A model generated the notes under the pieces. It did not search any database and had not been told where the DNA came from. It saw nothing but the letters and a program-made list of their open reading frames with translations. From assembly GCF_000242595.2 (NCBI RefSeq), contig NC_017098.1:1550001-1614000 (forward strand): a DNA stretch of 64,000 nt, given 5' to 3'. The first letter of the stretch is position 1. Every line of letters begins with the position of its first letter. The stretch comes from Spirochaeta africana DSM 8902. Its GTDB lineage: Bacteria; Spirochaetota; Spirochaetia; DSM-27196; DSM-8902. The position numbers were made by a program, and so were the translations under genes. Shown here piece by piece: positions 36,179 through 45,500 of the stretch.

Positions 36179-37165
36179 CTACCACAACCCGTGTACCTCC
36201 GGCTTGATGTAGCGCTCGTACACCTGCCTGACCAGGGCAAGCTGATCCGGTGTCAGGTCCGGCAGGCTGGCTGCTGCGACATTGGCCTGCAGCTGTTCGG
36301 GAGAACTGGCGCCGGGAATAACGGTTGAAACCCCTTCCTGCATCAAAAGCCATTTCAGGGCCCAGGCAGACAGGGGATGCGTGCCGGGCAGTCCGGCCTT
36401 CAAGGCCTCGGCCGCCGCGATGCCGGTCTCATAATCAACCCCGGAAAAGGTTTCCCCCTTGTCGAAGGCCTCGCCATTGCGGTTGAAATTACGATGGTCA
36501 TCGGGAGCGAACCGGGTGTCGCGAGAAAACTTGCCGGTAAGCAGACCGGAGGCCAGGGGAACCCGTACAATAACCCCGCAGTTTTTCTGCACCGCAATCG
36601 GGAGGAACTCTTCGACCGGGCGCTGCCGGAACATATTGATAATAATCTGCACGCTCTGGACATTCGGGTATTGCAGTGCCATTTCGGCCTCGGCAATCTT
36701 TTCTACGCTTACCCCGAGATGGGCAATCTTGCCCTCGCGCTGCAGATCATCAAACAGCCCGAAGATCTCGTCACGACGGTAGACATCGGTGGGCGGGCAG
36801 TGCAGCTGGATAAGGTCCAACCGGTCCAGCCCGGTGTTGCGCAGGCTGTCATCTACAAACCCGCGCAGTGCGGCCGGGGTGTACTGCTGCGCGGTATGCG
36901 GGTCCAGGTAGCGACCGCACTTGGTAGCAATATAGACCCGTTCAGAACGGCTTCGAACCAGCCGCCCGACCGCGGCCTCGCTTTTGCCGCCCTCATATAC
37001 ATCTGCTGTATCGATAAAGTTGATTCCGGCATCCACCGCCTGGTTCAGGATCCGGTCGGCCCGGGCATCATCAAAGCCGCTGCCCCATTTCCCGCCAACC
37101 TGCCAGGTGCCCAGGCTGATCTCCGATACCCTCATGCCGGTTTTGCCAAATTCTCTGTATCTCAT
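36179..37165 (-). CDS. Aldo/keto reductase
   Basis: A 328-aa (beta/alpha)8 barrel oxidoreductase. The catalytic tetrad is visible: Asp and Tyr in FIDTADVYEGGKSE (about 50-63), Lys in VYIATKCGRY (about 84), His in LIQLHCPPTDVY (about 122). A C-terminal NADPH-binding segment is VIPGASSPEQLQANVAAA. It lies 18 nt downstream of the GntR/LacI regulator on the same strand and is probably co-transcribed, although a TATACT box 7 nt before its ATG could give its own start. A pentose-related aldehyde or ketose is a plausible substrate given the neighbours; this is inference. Confidence 0.92.
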   Translation of the reverse strand: MRYREFGKTGMRVSEISLGTWQVGGKWGSGFDDARADRILNQAVDAGINFIDTADVYEGGKSEAAVGRLVRSRSERVYIATKCGRYLDPHTAQQYTPAALRGFVDDSLRNTGLDRLDLIQLHCPPTDVYRRDEIFGLFDDLQREGKIAHLGVSVEKIAEAEMALQYPNVQSVQIIINMFRQRPVEEFLPIAVQKNCGVIVRVPLASGLLTGKFSRDTRFAPDDHRNFNRNGEAFDKGETFSGVDYETGIAAAEALKAGLPGTHPLSAWALKWLLMQEGVSTVIPGASSPEQLQANVAAASLPDLTPDQLALVRQVYERYIKPEVHGLW

Positions 37166-37183
37166 ACCCTGCAGTATACACCA

Positions 37184-38341
37184 CTATCCACGTATTGTGT
37201 TCACCGGCCCGGTACTGCTGCGCAGAATCAGACGCGGTTCAAACACCAGTTTCTTGCGCAGATTGTAGCTGGTGCCGCTCAACTCATCCAGCACAATTCG
37301 AGCCGCCCAGCGGCCCAGATCATACTTGGGGTGCTCGAATGTGGTTAGTGGCGGATTCATGAAAGCCGTACTCTGGTAGTTGTCAAAGCCGATTACCGAA
37401 ATATCCTGCGGTATCTGCAGCCCCGCCTCGTAGAGGGCCTGGTATCCCTGCTGTGCAGTCAGATCGTTAAAGTAAAAGATTGCGCTTATCCGGCCCTGGT
37501 TCTGTTCAAGCAGTTGGCGGGTACAGGTATAGCCGGGTTTGTCGCCAGGTTCGTCCTCGGTGTTCGAGAAACCGGCACACATGCGGTCGGGAACCGGATA
37601 TCCGGCATCCGCCATCTCGCGGCGAAACCCTTCCAGCCGATCATGGCCGGACTGTACATCGGTCTTGAAGATGATGGCTGCATCGCGATGTCCCTGCTGC
37701 AGCAGATGTCTGGCCGCCAGCCGGCCGGCAATAACATCATCCACCGAAACGGTTGATACCAGCTGATTGGTGATACCCCAGTGGGTAGCGACGACCGGAA
37801 TCCTGATGTTGCGGATTACCTCACTGATCGGGTGATCCTCGTTGATCTGCAGATTGGTGGAGGGCTCGATAATCAGCCCCTTTACCCCTTGTTCGATCAA
37901 TCGACGAATGGACTGTATCTCCTTGTCCAGATCCCGGTTGCATGGTGCAATTGCCAGGGAGTAGCCCTCGGTAGCCAGAACCTCCTCGGCACCACGCACG
38001 ATCTCGGGATAGATGTAGTCCATATAATTAAAGTTGACCAGACCGATAAATCCCTTGCGCACCCTTGTTACGGACGTCATATCCTGGTGTGTATCGCCTG
38101 GTTTCACATCGAACCCGCGAAAGAAGGTGCCGCTGCCCTGAATCTTCGAGACAACGCCCTCTTCCTTCAGCAGTTCCAGCCCCTGTCGGATCGTGGTGCG
38201 GCTGACATTCAGTTTCCGGGTGAGCTCAAGCTCGGTCGGCAGCTTCTGCCCCGGCTGATACTGTTCATCCTGCAGGCTTCGCACCAGGAGGTCACGCACT
38301 GCGCGGTATTTCAGGTATTTCTTTTCTGACTGTGCGTTCAT
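37184..38341 (-). CDS. AraR-type regulator (GntR DNA-binding + LacI sugar-binding)
   Basis: The start is placed at the ATG giving MNAQSEKKYLKYRAVRDLLV; upstream in-frame sequence is not protein-like. Residues about 10-75 are a GntR winged helix (LPTELELTRKLNVSRTTIRQGLELLKEEGVV). Residues about 100-385 are a LacI/periplasmic-binding-like domain (IGLVNFNYMDYIYPEIVRGAEEVL, a GVKGLIIEPST strand, PPLTTFEHPKYDLGRWAARIVLDEL). This fusion is that of AraR, the arabinose-responsive repressor. The divergent operon encodes a sugar ABC importer and a GH43 xylosidase. Palindromic GTATCATAC sites in between are likely operators. Confidence 0.9.
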   Translation of the reverse strand: MNAQSEKKYLKYRAVRDLLVRSLQDEQYQPGQKLPTELELTRKLNVSRTTIRQGLELLKEEGVVSKIQGSGTFFRGFDVKPGDTHQDMTSVTRVRKGFIGLVNFNYMDYIYPEIVRGAEEVLATEGYSLAIAPCNRDLDKEIQSIRRLIEQGVKGLIIEPSTNLQINEDHPISEVIRNIRIPVVATHWGITNQLVSTVSVDDVIAGRLAARHLLQQGHRDAAIIFKTDVQSGHDRLEGFRREMADAGYPVPDRMCAGFSNTEDEPGDKPGYTCTRQLLEQNQGRISAIFYFNDLTAQQGYQALYEAGLQIPQDISVIGFDNYQSTAFMNPPLTTFEHPKYDLGRWAARIVLDELSGTSYNLRKKLVFEPRLILRSSTGPVNTIRG

Positions 38342-38511
38342 GTTTTTGTCCGTCCTGCCCGTCTGGATGCTTTGGATGTATCGATTTCTGGCAGATATAC
38401 CATGGATCGAAGCCGACATCAACATTCCCACCCTCGAAGATACAAATAAAGTACAAATAAACCGACAAATCCAGCAAAAAAAATCCTTTACGGCTGAATG
38501 GTCTGGTGTTA

Positions 38512-38556
38512 GTATGATACATATCAATGATAAGCGCAAGTTTGTATCATACAAAT
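38512..38556 (+). promoter_or_regulatory. Paired AraR-like operators upstream of the ABC operon
   Basis: TTTGTATCATACAAAT (38541-38556) is a near-perfect palindrome similar in layout to the known AraR operator ATTTGTACGTACAAAT. A second core, GTATGATAC (the reverse complement of GTATCATAC), lies at 38512-38520. Centre spacing is 31 bp, three helical turns, so both would face the same side. Additional ATACAAAT-like half sites lie near 38441-38457. Confidence 0.65.
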
Positions 38557-38579
38557 AAGCGTAAACCAAGGAGGATCCT

Positions 38580-39914
38580 ATGAAAAAACTGCGCATAACG
38601 GCGTTTGTTTTCGTGCTGATGGCATGTGCTGCGGCTGCGGTATTTGCTGCCGGACAAGGGGAGACTCGTCCTGCTTCTACCGCAGACGGGTTGTCGGGGA
38701 AACTGGTGGTATGGTCATTCACCGACGAGCTGGGGGGAATGCTGGATGAGTTCCAGGCCGTACACCCCGGTGTGGACATCGAATTTACCATTTTTCCGAA
38801 TGATGACGAGGTGTATCTGAACCGGATCAACAACACCATGCGTTCGCGCAGTGCCACACCCGATGTATTCACCGGTGAGCGGGCATGGTTCCGTCAGATG
38901 ATCGAGGCCGGCTACTGGCTGCCGGTGTCCGGCGCACCATACAACGCGGAAAACCTGACCGATGCGGTCGCCGAGTATGTTGTCGATCTGGGCCGTAACG
39001 ATGCCGGAGAGATTACCGCGCTGTCATGGCAGGCCACCCCGGGCGGACTTTTCTATCGGCGCAGCATTGCCCGCGAAGTGCTCGGTACCGATGATCCTGC
39101 AGTAGTCAGTGAGTGGACCAGCGACCTGGATAAATTCTACGAGCTGGGCGAAATGATCAAGGAAGCCTATGGCGGCGAACGCTATCTGCTGTCCGGATAT
39201 GGCGACATGTCAGAGTTCGTCTACAATCGCCGAACCCAGCCCTATGTGCAGGGTGACCGGGTGGTGATCCCGAACACCATGGTAGAGTACATGGAGCTTG
39301 CACGGGAAATGCGTGATAACCGCATAGAAGCGGGTGCAACCACCTGGTCGCCAGCCTGGTTCAGTTCCATGACCGATGCCAGCGTTTTTGCCTACATCTT
39401 GCCGACCTGGGGGCTGCACTATGTCCTCAAGCCGAATGCCGAACCGGAAGCCGATGCTGGTCGGGCAGAGTGGAGCGGCGACTGGGCACTGGCAGATCCG
39501 CCGGCACCCTACAGCTGGGGTGGTACCTGGATCGGGGTAAACACCAACAGTCGCCAAAAGGACCTTGCCTGGGAACTGGTCAAGTTCATTGGCAGCAATC
39601 CGGAGTTCCAGGAGGCATGGGCCCGCCAGACCGGAGACTTTGTCTCTAACATGAACGTCGTCGAGCGAATCAAGGACGATTTTTCCGATCCGTTCCTGGG
39701 TGGTCAGAATCACTATGCCTACTTCGCTGAACAGGTTGAGGCAATCGATGTTTCATTTATTGGTCCCTGGGACTTCCAGATCCAGAATGCCTGGGGCGAC
39801 CAGGTTGACCTGTATGCCAATGGCCAGAAGACACTGGATCAGGCAATCAACGACTTCAAGGCTGCGGTTCGTGACATCATCCCGAACATCAGAGAAGTAG
39901 TGGTAGAACGCTGA
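38580..39914 (+). CDS. Sugar ABC transporter substrate-binding protein
   Basis: A 444-aa protein of the MalE/UgpB-type (family 1) solute-binding proteins. A signal peptide ends near AAAAVFAAGQGE (about 24). The mature start is GKLVVWSFTDELGGMLDEFQAVHPG, followed by INNTMRSRSATPDVFTGE, the lid region with AYSW-like PYSWGGTWIGVN, and QKDLAWELVKFIGS. It would capture an oligosaccharide, probably xylo- or arabinoxylo-oligosaccharide given the GH43 gene downstream, and deliver it to the two permeases. AAGGAGG lies 7 nt before the ATG. No ATPase gene is present; a shared MsmX-type ATPase elsewhere is expected. Confidence 0.93.
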   Translation: MKKLRITAFVFVLMACAAAAVFAAGQGETRPASTADGLSGKLVVWSFTDELGGMLDEFQAVHPGVDIEFTIFPNDDEVYLNRINNTMRSRSATPDVFTGERAWFRQMIEAGYWLPVSGAPYNAENLTDAVAEYVVDLGRNDAGEITALSWQATPGGLFYRRSIAREVLGTDDPAVVSEWTSDLDKFYELGEMIKEAYGGERYLLSGYGDMSEFVYNRRTQPYVQGDRVVIPNTMVEYMELAREMRDNRIEAGATTWSPAWFSSMTDASVFAYILPTWGLHYVLKPNAEPEADAGRAEWSGDWALADPPAPYSWGGTWIGVNTNSRQKDLAWELVKFIGSNPEFQEAWARQTGDFVSNMNVVERIKDDFSDPFLGGQNHYAYFAEQVEAIDVSFIGPWDFQIQNAWGDQVDLYANGQKTLDQAINDFKAAVRDIIPNIREVVVER

Positions 39915-39922
39915 TCTGGCAT

Positions 39923-39970
39923 CAGCTGTGCCGACTGCTGCGGGCTGTCCCGCAGCATCGGCACGGCTGT
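39923..39970 (+). promoter_or_regulatory. Intercistronic hairpin between binding protein and permease genes
   Basis: GTGCCGA-C-TGCTGCGGG pairs with CCCGCAGCA-TCGGCAC around a 4-nt loop, and the stem extends outward with CAGC/GGCTG. There is no U tract. Such stems downstream of binding-protein genes commonly protect the 5' transcript and raise the binding protein:permease ratio. Confidence 0.7.
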
Positions 39971-39993
39971 GTATCAAACCCAGGAGATAGATT

Positions 39994-40926
39994 ATGAAAC
40001 TGCACAGCCTGAATCGGAATACCAAGGGCTACCTGTTTATAATGCCATACTTTCTGGCATTCTTTATTTTCCAGCTATATCCAATAATTTCTACCCTGTC
40101 GCTGAGTTTTCAAACACCGATCAATATGTTCGAGAACGAGTTTGCCGGTTGGGCCAACTATCAGCGGCTGTTTACCAACGAGATTTTCTATAAATCGATC
40201 TGGAATACCGGGTACATGTGGACCATGAACTTTGTTCCCCAGATCCTGATTGCACTGCTGCTGGCCGTTATCCTGACCGAGTACGGTATCCGCGGCAAGG
40301 AAATGTTTCGCACCTTTTTCTTTCTGCCGAATCTGGTAACCGCCGCCTCGATCGGGGTTTTGTTTGCGGTTCTGATGGACTGGCGCTTTGGCACCCTGAA
40401 TATGATTTTATTACGCATGCAGATAATCCGTGAGCCGATTAACTGGCTGACCAGGCCGCTTGTTGCCCAGGGGACGGTCTCGTTTATCCAGTGGTGGCAG
40501 TGGTTCGGCTATACCACCATCATCTTTCAGGCCGGGCTGACCGCCATTGATTCCGAGCTGTACCAGGCGGCAGTGATCGACGGGGGGAGCCGCCGGCAGG
40601 TATTCCAGTACATAACCCTGCCGCTGCTGCGCCCTACCATGGCCTACGTAATGGTGACCTCGCTGATCGGTGGTCTGCAGATCTTCGATATCCCGCGGGT
40701 GCTTACCAATGGTCGCGGGGCACCGGACAACGCGCTTACTACCATGGTGCTGTATCTCTATAACCAGGCATTCAGAAACTACAATATCGGCTATGCCGCT
40801 GCGGTGGCATGGGTGCTGTTCTTTATGATCCTGATATTGTCAGTGCTGTTCTTCAAGCTGATCTATCTGGAGAAACGTTCGGTGGTCAAGCAAATCAAGG
40901 CAGTAAAAAAGGAGGCAGCGGTATGA
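39994..40926 (+). CDS. Sugar ABC transporter permease (MalF type)
   Basis: A 310-aa integral membrane protein with six hydrophobic segments. The cytoplasmic EAA loop is visible as DSELYQAAVIDGGSRRQVFQYITLPLLRPT (about 188-217), which docks the ATPase. The N-terminus (GYLFIMPYFLAFFIFQLYPI) is typical of the MalF/UgpA-like subunit of carbohydrate uptake family 1 importers. It overlaps the next permease gene by 4 nt (ATGA). Confidence 0.93.
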   Translation: MKLHSLNRNTKGYLFIMPYFLAFFIFQLYPIISTLSLSFQTPINMFENEFAGWANYQRLFTNEIFYKSIWNTGYMWTMNFVPQILIALLLAVILTEYGIRGKEMFRTFFFLPNLVTAASIGVLFAVLMDWRFGTLNMILLRMQIIREPINWLTRPLVAQGTVSFIQWWQWFGYTTIIFQAGLTAIDSELYQAAVIDGGSRRQVFQYITLPLLRPTMAYVMVTSLIGGLQIFDIPRVLTNGRGAPDNALTTMVLYLYNQAFRNYNIGYAAAVAWVLFFMILILSVLFFKLIYLEKRSVVKQIKAVKKEAAV

Positions 40927-41756
40927 ACCTGTACAAACAACATCCGATCCAGCGGGCTATCCTGTATACCTTTCTGGTGCTGCTGGCGCTGCTTTGCATC
41001 ACCCCGTTTTATATGATGATCATCAACTCGACCCGCAGCAATGTCGAAATCTCCCGCAATGTCTGGCTCACCCCCGGTGATCAGCTCATCAGGAACTACC
41101 AGATAATCCAGTCGCGGGTAAATATATGGCAGGGTTTTTACAACAGTATGGCCATCACCGTACCATCGATTGTGTTGGCAGCTTTCTTCAGTTCGATGAC
41201 CGCCTACGGGTTTGCCAAGTTCAAGTTCAAGGGGCGGGAGCTGCTATTCTGGATCGTGCTTGGCACCATGATGATCCCCCAGCAGCTGGGGCTTATCGGG
41301 TACTACGACCTGGTTGCCAGGATGGGGCTGCTGGATACCTTTGCACCGCTCATCCTGCCAATGATTGCTAATGCCGGGATGGTGTTTTTTATCCGGGCAT
41401 ACATCGAGCAGAGCATAAGTGACTCATTGATCGAGGCCGCGGTTATCGACGGGGCAGGGGAGTTTTACATCTTCTACCGCCTGATTATTCCCCTGGCCAT
41501 GCCGGCTATTGCCACCATGTCGATGTTCACCTTTATCGTCAAGTGGAACGACCTTATCACCCCGATGGTACTGCTGCACTCGATGAACAAATTCCCGATG
41601 CCGCTGGTAATCTCCAACATCCGTGGACTGTACGAGACGAACTATGGCGCCATCTATCTGGGGGTTACTATCTCGATACTGCCGATTCTGCTGGTAGTAA
41701 TCTTCTTCTCAAAGGCAATCATCCGTGGTCTGACCATCGGGGCAGTGAAAGGATAA
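40923..41756 (+). CDS. Sugar ABC transporter permease (MalG type)
   Basis: The start is at the ATG overlapping the upstream stop, with GGAGG 8 nt before. 277 aa, six membrane segments and the EAA motif DSLIEAAVIDGAGEFYIFYRLIIPLAMPA (about 162-190). The N-terminus (ILYTFLVLLALLCITPFYMMIINSTRS) and the C-terminus (FFSKAIIRGLTIGAVKG) are typical of MalG/UgpE-like subunits. It forms the membrane pore with the product of the preceding gene. Confidence 0.93.
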   Translation: MNLYKQHPIQRAILYTFLVLLALLCITPFYMMIINSTRSNVEISRNVWLTPGDQLIRNYQIIQSRVNIWQGFYNSMAITVPSIVLAAFFSSMTAYGFAKFKFKGRELLFWIVLGTMMIPQQLGLIGYYDLVARMGLLDTFAPLILPMIANAGMVFFIRAYIEQSISDSLIEAAVIDGAGEFYIFYRLIIPLAMPAIATMSMFTFIVKWNDLITPMVLLHSMNKFPMPLVISNIRGLYETNYGAIYLGVTISILPILLVVIFFSKAIIRGLTIGAVKG

Positions 41757-41761
41757 TACGT

Positions 41762-43417
41762 ATGAATCAGATACAAAACCCCGTTCTGAAGGGGTTCCAT
41801 GCCGACCCGGCCATCTGCCGGGTGGGTGACACGTTTTATATTGCAGTCAGTACATTTGAATGGTTCCCCGGGGTTCTGATCTACCGCAGCAGCAACCTGC
41901 GCGACTGGGAGCTGGCCGGCCGGCCACTGGAGCGGGTATCCCAATTGAACATGGCTGGAAATCCCTCTTCCGGGGGGATCTGGGCCCCCTGTTTAAGTTA
42001 TGCTGATGGTCGGTTCTGGCTGATCTACACCGATGTCAAGAACTGGGCCGGGGCACCCCCGGAGTACAGCAACGGATTCAAGGATGCCCACAACTACCTG
42101 GTAACCGCAGAAACGGTTGCAGGACCCTGGTCAGACCCCATCTACATGAACTCCAGCGGGTTTGATCCGTCTCTGTTTCACGATGATGATGGCCGCCGGT
42201 GGTTTGTCAACATGATCTGGGACTACCGTCCTCACCGCAACAGCTTTGCCGGTATCGTGCTGCAGGAATATAACCATCGCGAACAAAAGCTGGTTGGCCC
42301 TGTACAGAACATCTTTACCGGCAGCCCGCTCAAACTGACCGAAGCACCCCATCTGTACAAACGGAATGGCTGGTACTACCTGATGACCGCCGAGGGCGGT
42401 ACCAGCTACTCACACGCCGTTACCCTGGCTCGCAGCCCGAACATCGAGGGACCATATGAACTGCACCCCCAAACACCGCTGCTGAGTTCAGTTGCTGACT
42501 GGCAGGCATTTCGTCAGGCCGAAACGAACGGCGGCGATATAATCCCTGCGCTATGCACCGGCATTCAGAAAGCCGGGCACGGCAGCATGGCCCCGGTGAG
42601 TGACACCGTCTGGGTTCTGGCGCACCTCTGCGGGCGCCCCCTGCCGGGAACCCTGCGTTGTCCGCTGGGCCGCGAAACTGCGCTGCAGCGTCTTGTCTGG
42701 AAGGACGACGGCTGGCCATGGCCGGAGGCCGCAGTACCGCAAACCACCGTGAGCTTTCCGGAAATTGGCGGTCTGCCGGCAGCAACGGAGGAGCCTCCCT
42801 ATACCTGGCGGGAGGATTTCGACAACGCACAGCCAGCCGCCGAGCTGCAGTCTCTCAGACTCCCGCTGGGGGAACGGGCCGACCTGAGCATCAACCGCGG
42901 CTGGCTGTGCTTGCGCGGCGCCGAAAGCCCCGAGAGCCGGTTCCGGCAGTCGCTGCTGGCCCGACGGGTACAGCACTTTGCCTGGGCAGCCGAGACCAGA
43001 ATGCGATTTTCACCGGCAGATTTCCAGCAGTTCGCCGGACTGGTAGTACGCTATGATGAACGCACCCAGTACATCCTGCGCATGCATGGCGGCGATAACG
43101 GGCAACCGGAACTCGGGTTGATAGTGTATAACGATGGCAGGATCGAGCTGCCGCTTGGAGAACAGGAACAGCCACTGGATAGCGACGAGGTCTACCTGGG
43201 CGTGGATGTCTGTCACGCTGATCTGCAGTTTCGCTGGAGCCCCGACGGCTCGGTCTGGCATACCATCGGGCCTGTGCTGGATGCATCGAAACTGTCGGAT
43301 GAATATGCCATGCCGATGGGCTTTACCGGAGCCTTTGTTGGTCTGGCCTGTTTTGACACCAGTGGCCGTAAAACACCGGCCTTCTTCGATTATCTCGCCT
43401 ACCACGAGACAGGCTGA
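41762..43417 (+). CDS. Glycoside hydrolase family 43 beta-xylosidase/arabinofuranosidase
   Basis: The ATG at 41762, 5 nt after the permease stop, gives 551 aa, the usual length of XynB-type GH43 enzymes. A five-bladed propeller domain holds the catalytic acids: the general base Asp in FHADPAICRVGDTFYIAVSTFEWFPG (about 14), a pKa-modulating Asp in GFDPSLFHDDDG (about 139) and the general acid Glu in LTEAPHLYKRNGWYYLMTAEGG (about 197). The C-terminal 200 residues are the beta-sandwich (FQQFAGLVVRYD...LGVDV..ADLQFRWSPDGSVW). There is no signal peptide, so it acts in the cytoplasm on imported xylo-oligosaccharides. Confidence 0.93.
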   Translation: MNQIQNPVLKGFHADPAICRVGDTFYIAVSTFEWFPGVLIYRSSNLRDWELAGRPLERVSQLNMAGNPSSGGIWAPCLSYADGRFWLIYTDVKNWAGAPPEYSNGFKDAHNYLVTAETVAGPWSDPIYMNSSGFDPSLFHDDDGRRWFVNMIWDYRPHRNSFAGIVLQEYNHREQKLVGPVQNIFTGSPLKLTEAPHLYKRNGWYYLMTAEGGTSYSHAVTLARSPNIEGPYELHPQTPLLSSVADWQAFRQAETNGGDIIPALCTGIQKAGHGSMAPVSDTVWVLAHLCGRPLPGTLRCPLGRETALQRLVWKDDGWPWPEAAVPQTTVSFPEIGGLPAATEEPPYTWREDFDNAQPAAELQSLRLPLGERADLSINRGWLCLRGAESPESRFRQSLLARRVQHFAWAAETRMRFSPADFQQFAGLVVRYDERTQYILRMHGGDNGQPELGLIVYNDGRIELPLGEQEQPLDSDEVYLGVDVCHADLQFRWSPDGSVWHTIGPVLDASKLSDEYAMPMGFTGAFVGLACFDTSGRKTPAFFDYLAYHETG

Positions 43418-43444
43418 CAGGGGACTGATTCCTCCGGGTACCGT

Positions 43445-44209
43445 TCAGCCGGATCTGCGCGCAATAAAAAACTCGTAGGCATAGTACTCCGAGTAGCGGC
43501 GATGCAGATCCGGCTCCCGGGCCAGCTCGTCCAGAATTGCTATTGCTTCCGGGTCATCGGCATAGTGCTGTCGCAGTTCGTGTATACGCTGCTCCATCGG
43601 GGTATAAAAATCGGTCCACCAGGCCTCGTCCGGCAGGGTAAAGTGCCCCAGTACCTCGAACCCGCTGTCCCGCAGTGCAGCCAGATCGTCGTCCAGGCTG
43701 CCCATTGTCGGATAATCGGAATCGAAACCGGCCTTTACCTCTGGCGGCGGATCCGGCCTTAACCAGATAGCATCACTGAACACCAGCATGCCTCCCGGCC
43801 GCAGCATCCGGTGGCATACCCCGAGTGCCTCTGCCAGACCGATGCTGTACAGCGCCCCCTCTGACCACACCAGATCGAAACCCTCCGGCGCAAGATCCAG
43901 TCGGGCAAAATCGGCAACCAACGGGGTAACCCGTCCGGCAAGCCCTCGTGCCGCCACTGCCGACCGCAGACGATCTATCCCGGGGACATGGCTGTCGACC
44001 GCTACAATCGAGCCTGGCAGCATCTCTGCCAGCTGCAAGGTCTGTGCGCCCGAACCGCATCCAAGATCCAGCACAGTCGGGTTCTCCGGCAGATCCCGAC
44101 AGAATCGAAGTGCCCGCTCGGCACTGTCCCGATTTCCCGGCCCTTGCCGCGGCAGATGTTCAAAAACATCGAAAAACAGCTCAATAAAACGCGGGTTGGG
44201 GTGGGGCAT
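43445..44209 (-). CDS. Class I SAM-dependent methyltransferase
   Basis: A 254-aa protein with the class I motifs: VLDLGCGSGAQTLQLAEMLPGSIVAVDSH (motif I and the acidic residue of motif II, about 45-73), PLVADFARLD, FDLVWSEGALYSIG (motif IV region) and CHRMLRPGGMLVFSDA (post-motif). The C-terminus is helical with TLPDEAWWTDFYTPMEQRI. Substrate unknown; it resembles small-molecule methyltransferases. GGAGGATCC precedes the ATG. It converges on the xylosidase gene. Confidence 0.9.
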   Translation of the reverse strand: MPHPNPRFIELFFDVFEHLPRQGPGNRDSAERALRFCRDLPENPTVLDLGCGSGAQTLQLAEMLPGSIVAVDSHVPGIDRLRSAVAARGLAGRVTPLVADFARLDLAPEGFDLVWSEGALYSIGLAEALGVCHRMLRPGGMLVFSDAIWLRPDPPPEVKAGFDSDYPTMGSLDDDLAALRDSGFEVLGHFTLPDEAWWTDFYTPMEQRIHELRQHYADDPEAIAILDELAREPDLHRRYSEYYAYEFFIARRSG

Positions 44210-44305
44210 CTGGATCCTCCTTTAGTGAGGCGAGTTTCAGAACGACCGAACAACTCGTACCGGAAGACTGAAGTTTGCCTTGTTATTCCGGTGTATATTC
44301 ATCCA

Positions 44306-45181
44306 TCAATCTGTTCTGCATAAAAAATACTGACGAATTCTGGCAAATCGATCGGCTGGCAACTCACTGCTTTGAAAATATGATATATAACCCACCAGGT
44401 TTTCCGGATGCAATACTTTAATATAGGAATCTCCTGGCCTGTTCGGTAAATGGCCGAAAGAAGCAATTACACTGCGAACCCTTGTTTTACCGAATTTGTG
44501 ACGGAGCAAGTCATAACAGAGATAGCTTGCACGACTAACCTGATCAAAAGGACTGAAGAAATTACCAGATGCCACGAAATGTTGACTCCATCGCTTGGTC
44601 TCTATTACGAATACTCCTGCTGGTGTCAGTACGACATGATCAATTTGTGCACTCCGGATTGATACTCCATTGTAACGAATGCGACGGTTTGCCTGCAGTA
44701 GTACATCGTTAAATACAATCGCTGGAGGAGGAAGTGTCCGGAGATAAGATATTAACAAACATTCCGCTTCCGCACCCGCGAATTCACCGGAAGCAAGAAT
44801 TGACTTGATGTGTATGATGTTTTTATTGATTTCGGTAGCGTATCGCTGGTCTTCTTTTCTGAATGTGCTGATCTTCCTACGGTGGTTTACAATAACAAAC
44901 CAATTAATTAGCCGTCGAAAAAATCTGGTCTCTCCTGCCAGATTATCGATCTCTGTCTGTTCATTTTGTACATACTCCCTCGTTTTGTGGCGATGAAGTT
45001 CAATCATTTTCGGTCGTTCAGTTTCCAGCTTACGAAGAAGGATCGGGAGTTCCGATGGTTTAGGTACGGCAAACCCTTTTTTGGTGAGATCATAGACTAT
45101 TTTTTTCCAGGCACCGCTTTCCCCGATTATTTCTGCCATTATTTTATCATATTTTATCCTAGCCCGAAAAAGATTGTCCAC
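44306..45181 (-). CDS. NERD-domain (nuclease-related) protein
   Basis: A 291-aa protein. The C-terminal half has the NERD signature: IRYNGVSIRSAQIDHVVLTPAGVFVIETKRWSQ (about 168-200), where the Asp and the E-x-K of a PD-(D/E)XK nuclease core are visible. The N-terminal half is helical and basic with one hydrophobic stretch (FFRRLINWFVIVNHRRK). Base composition is much more AT-rich than its neighbours, a sign of transfer. The start is uncertain: GTG 45181 or ATG 45139, neither with a good ribosome binding site. Confidence 0.75.
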   Translation of the reverse strand: MDNLFRARIKYDKIMAEIIGESGAWKKIVYDLTKKGFAVPKPSELPILLRKLETERPKMIELHRHKTREYVQNEQTEIDNLAGETRFFRRLINWFVIVNHRRKISTFRKEDQRYATEINKNIIHIKSILASGEFAGAEAECLLISYLRTLPPPAIVFNDVLLQANRRIRYNGVSIRSAQIDHVVLTPAGVFVIETKRWSQHFVASGNFFSPFDQVSRASYLCYDLLRHKFGKTRVRSVIASFGHLPNRPGDSYIKVLHPENLVGYISYFQSSELPADRFARIRQYFLCRTD

Positions 45182-45265
45182 TGTTCATCATTACAAGTGA
45201 AGCAACAGCTGGAATAAAACGGAAAGCAGCTATACTGTAAGCAGGCAGGGAGGAATCGAAAATCC

Positions 45266-45385
45266 ATGAGTAAAGAACGAAATACCCGTAAAGACGAGAA
45301 GAAAAAGCCGCAAAAAACCCAGAAGGAAAAACGTCGGGAGAAGCAGGAAAAAAAGAAAGGACAGAACCCGCTTCACGCCGGATAG
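45266..45385 (+). CDS. Small Lys/Glu-rich protein (39 aa)
   Basis: MSKERNTRKDEKKKPQKTQK and 19 further residues ending in NPLHAG. AGGGAGG lies 12 nt before the ATG. Similar tiny, highly charged proteins starting MSK.R..KK..KKKPAKTLKEKR are known in many bacteria as conserved hypothetical proteins; the match is from memory. It is too short for most gene callers. Function unknown. Confidence 0.6.
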   Translation: MSKERNTRKDEKKKPQKTQKEKRREKQEKKKGQNPLHAG

Positions 45386-45500
45386 ATATGCACCAAGATT
45401 AAAGCTGTCTTGCAGGAGTACATCTCAGACCCGACGGTACAGTCAACTTTTCGGTGATGGTCATGGCAATGAATAATGGCATTACTCCATGATCAGGTGT

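Noticed and set aside
44306-45181. NERD protein as a further integron cassette
   Set aside because: It is AT-rich and foreign in appearance, but no attC-like site flanks it and it is 5 kb outside the array.
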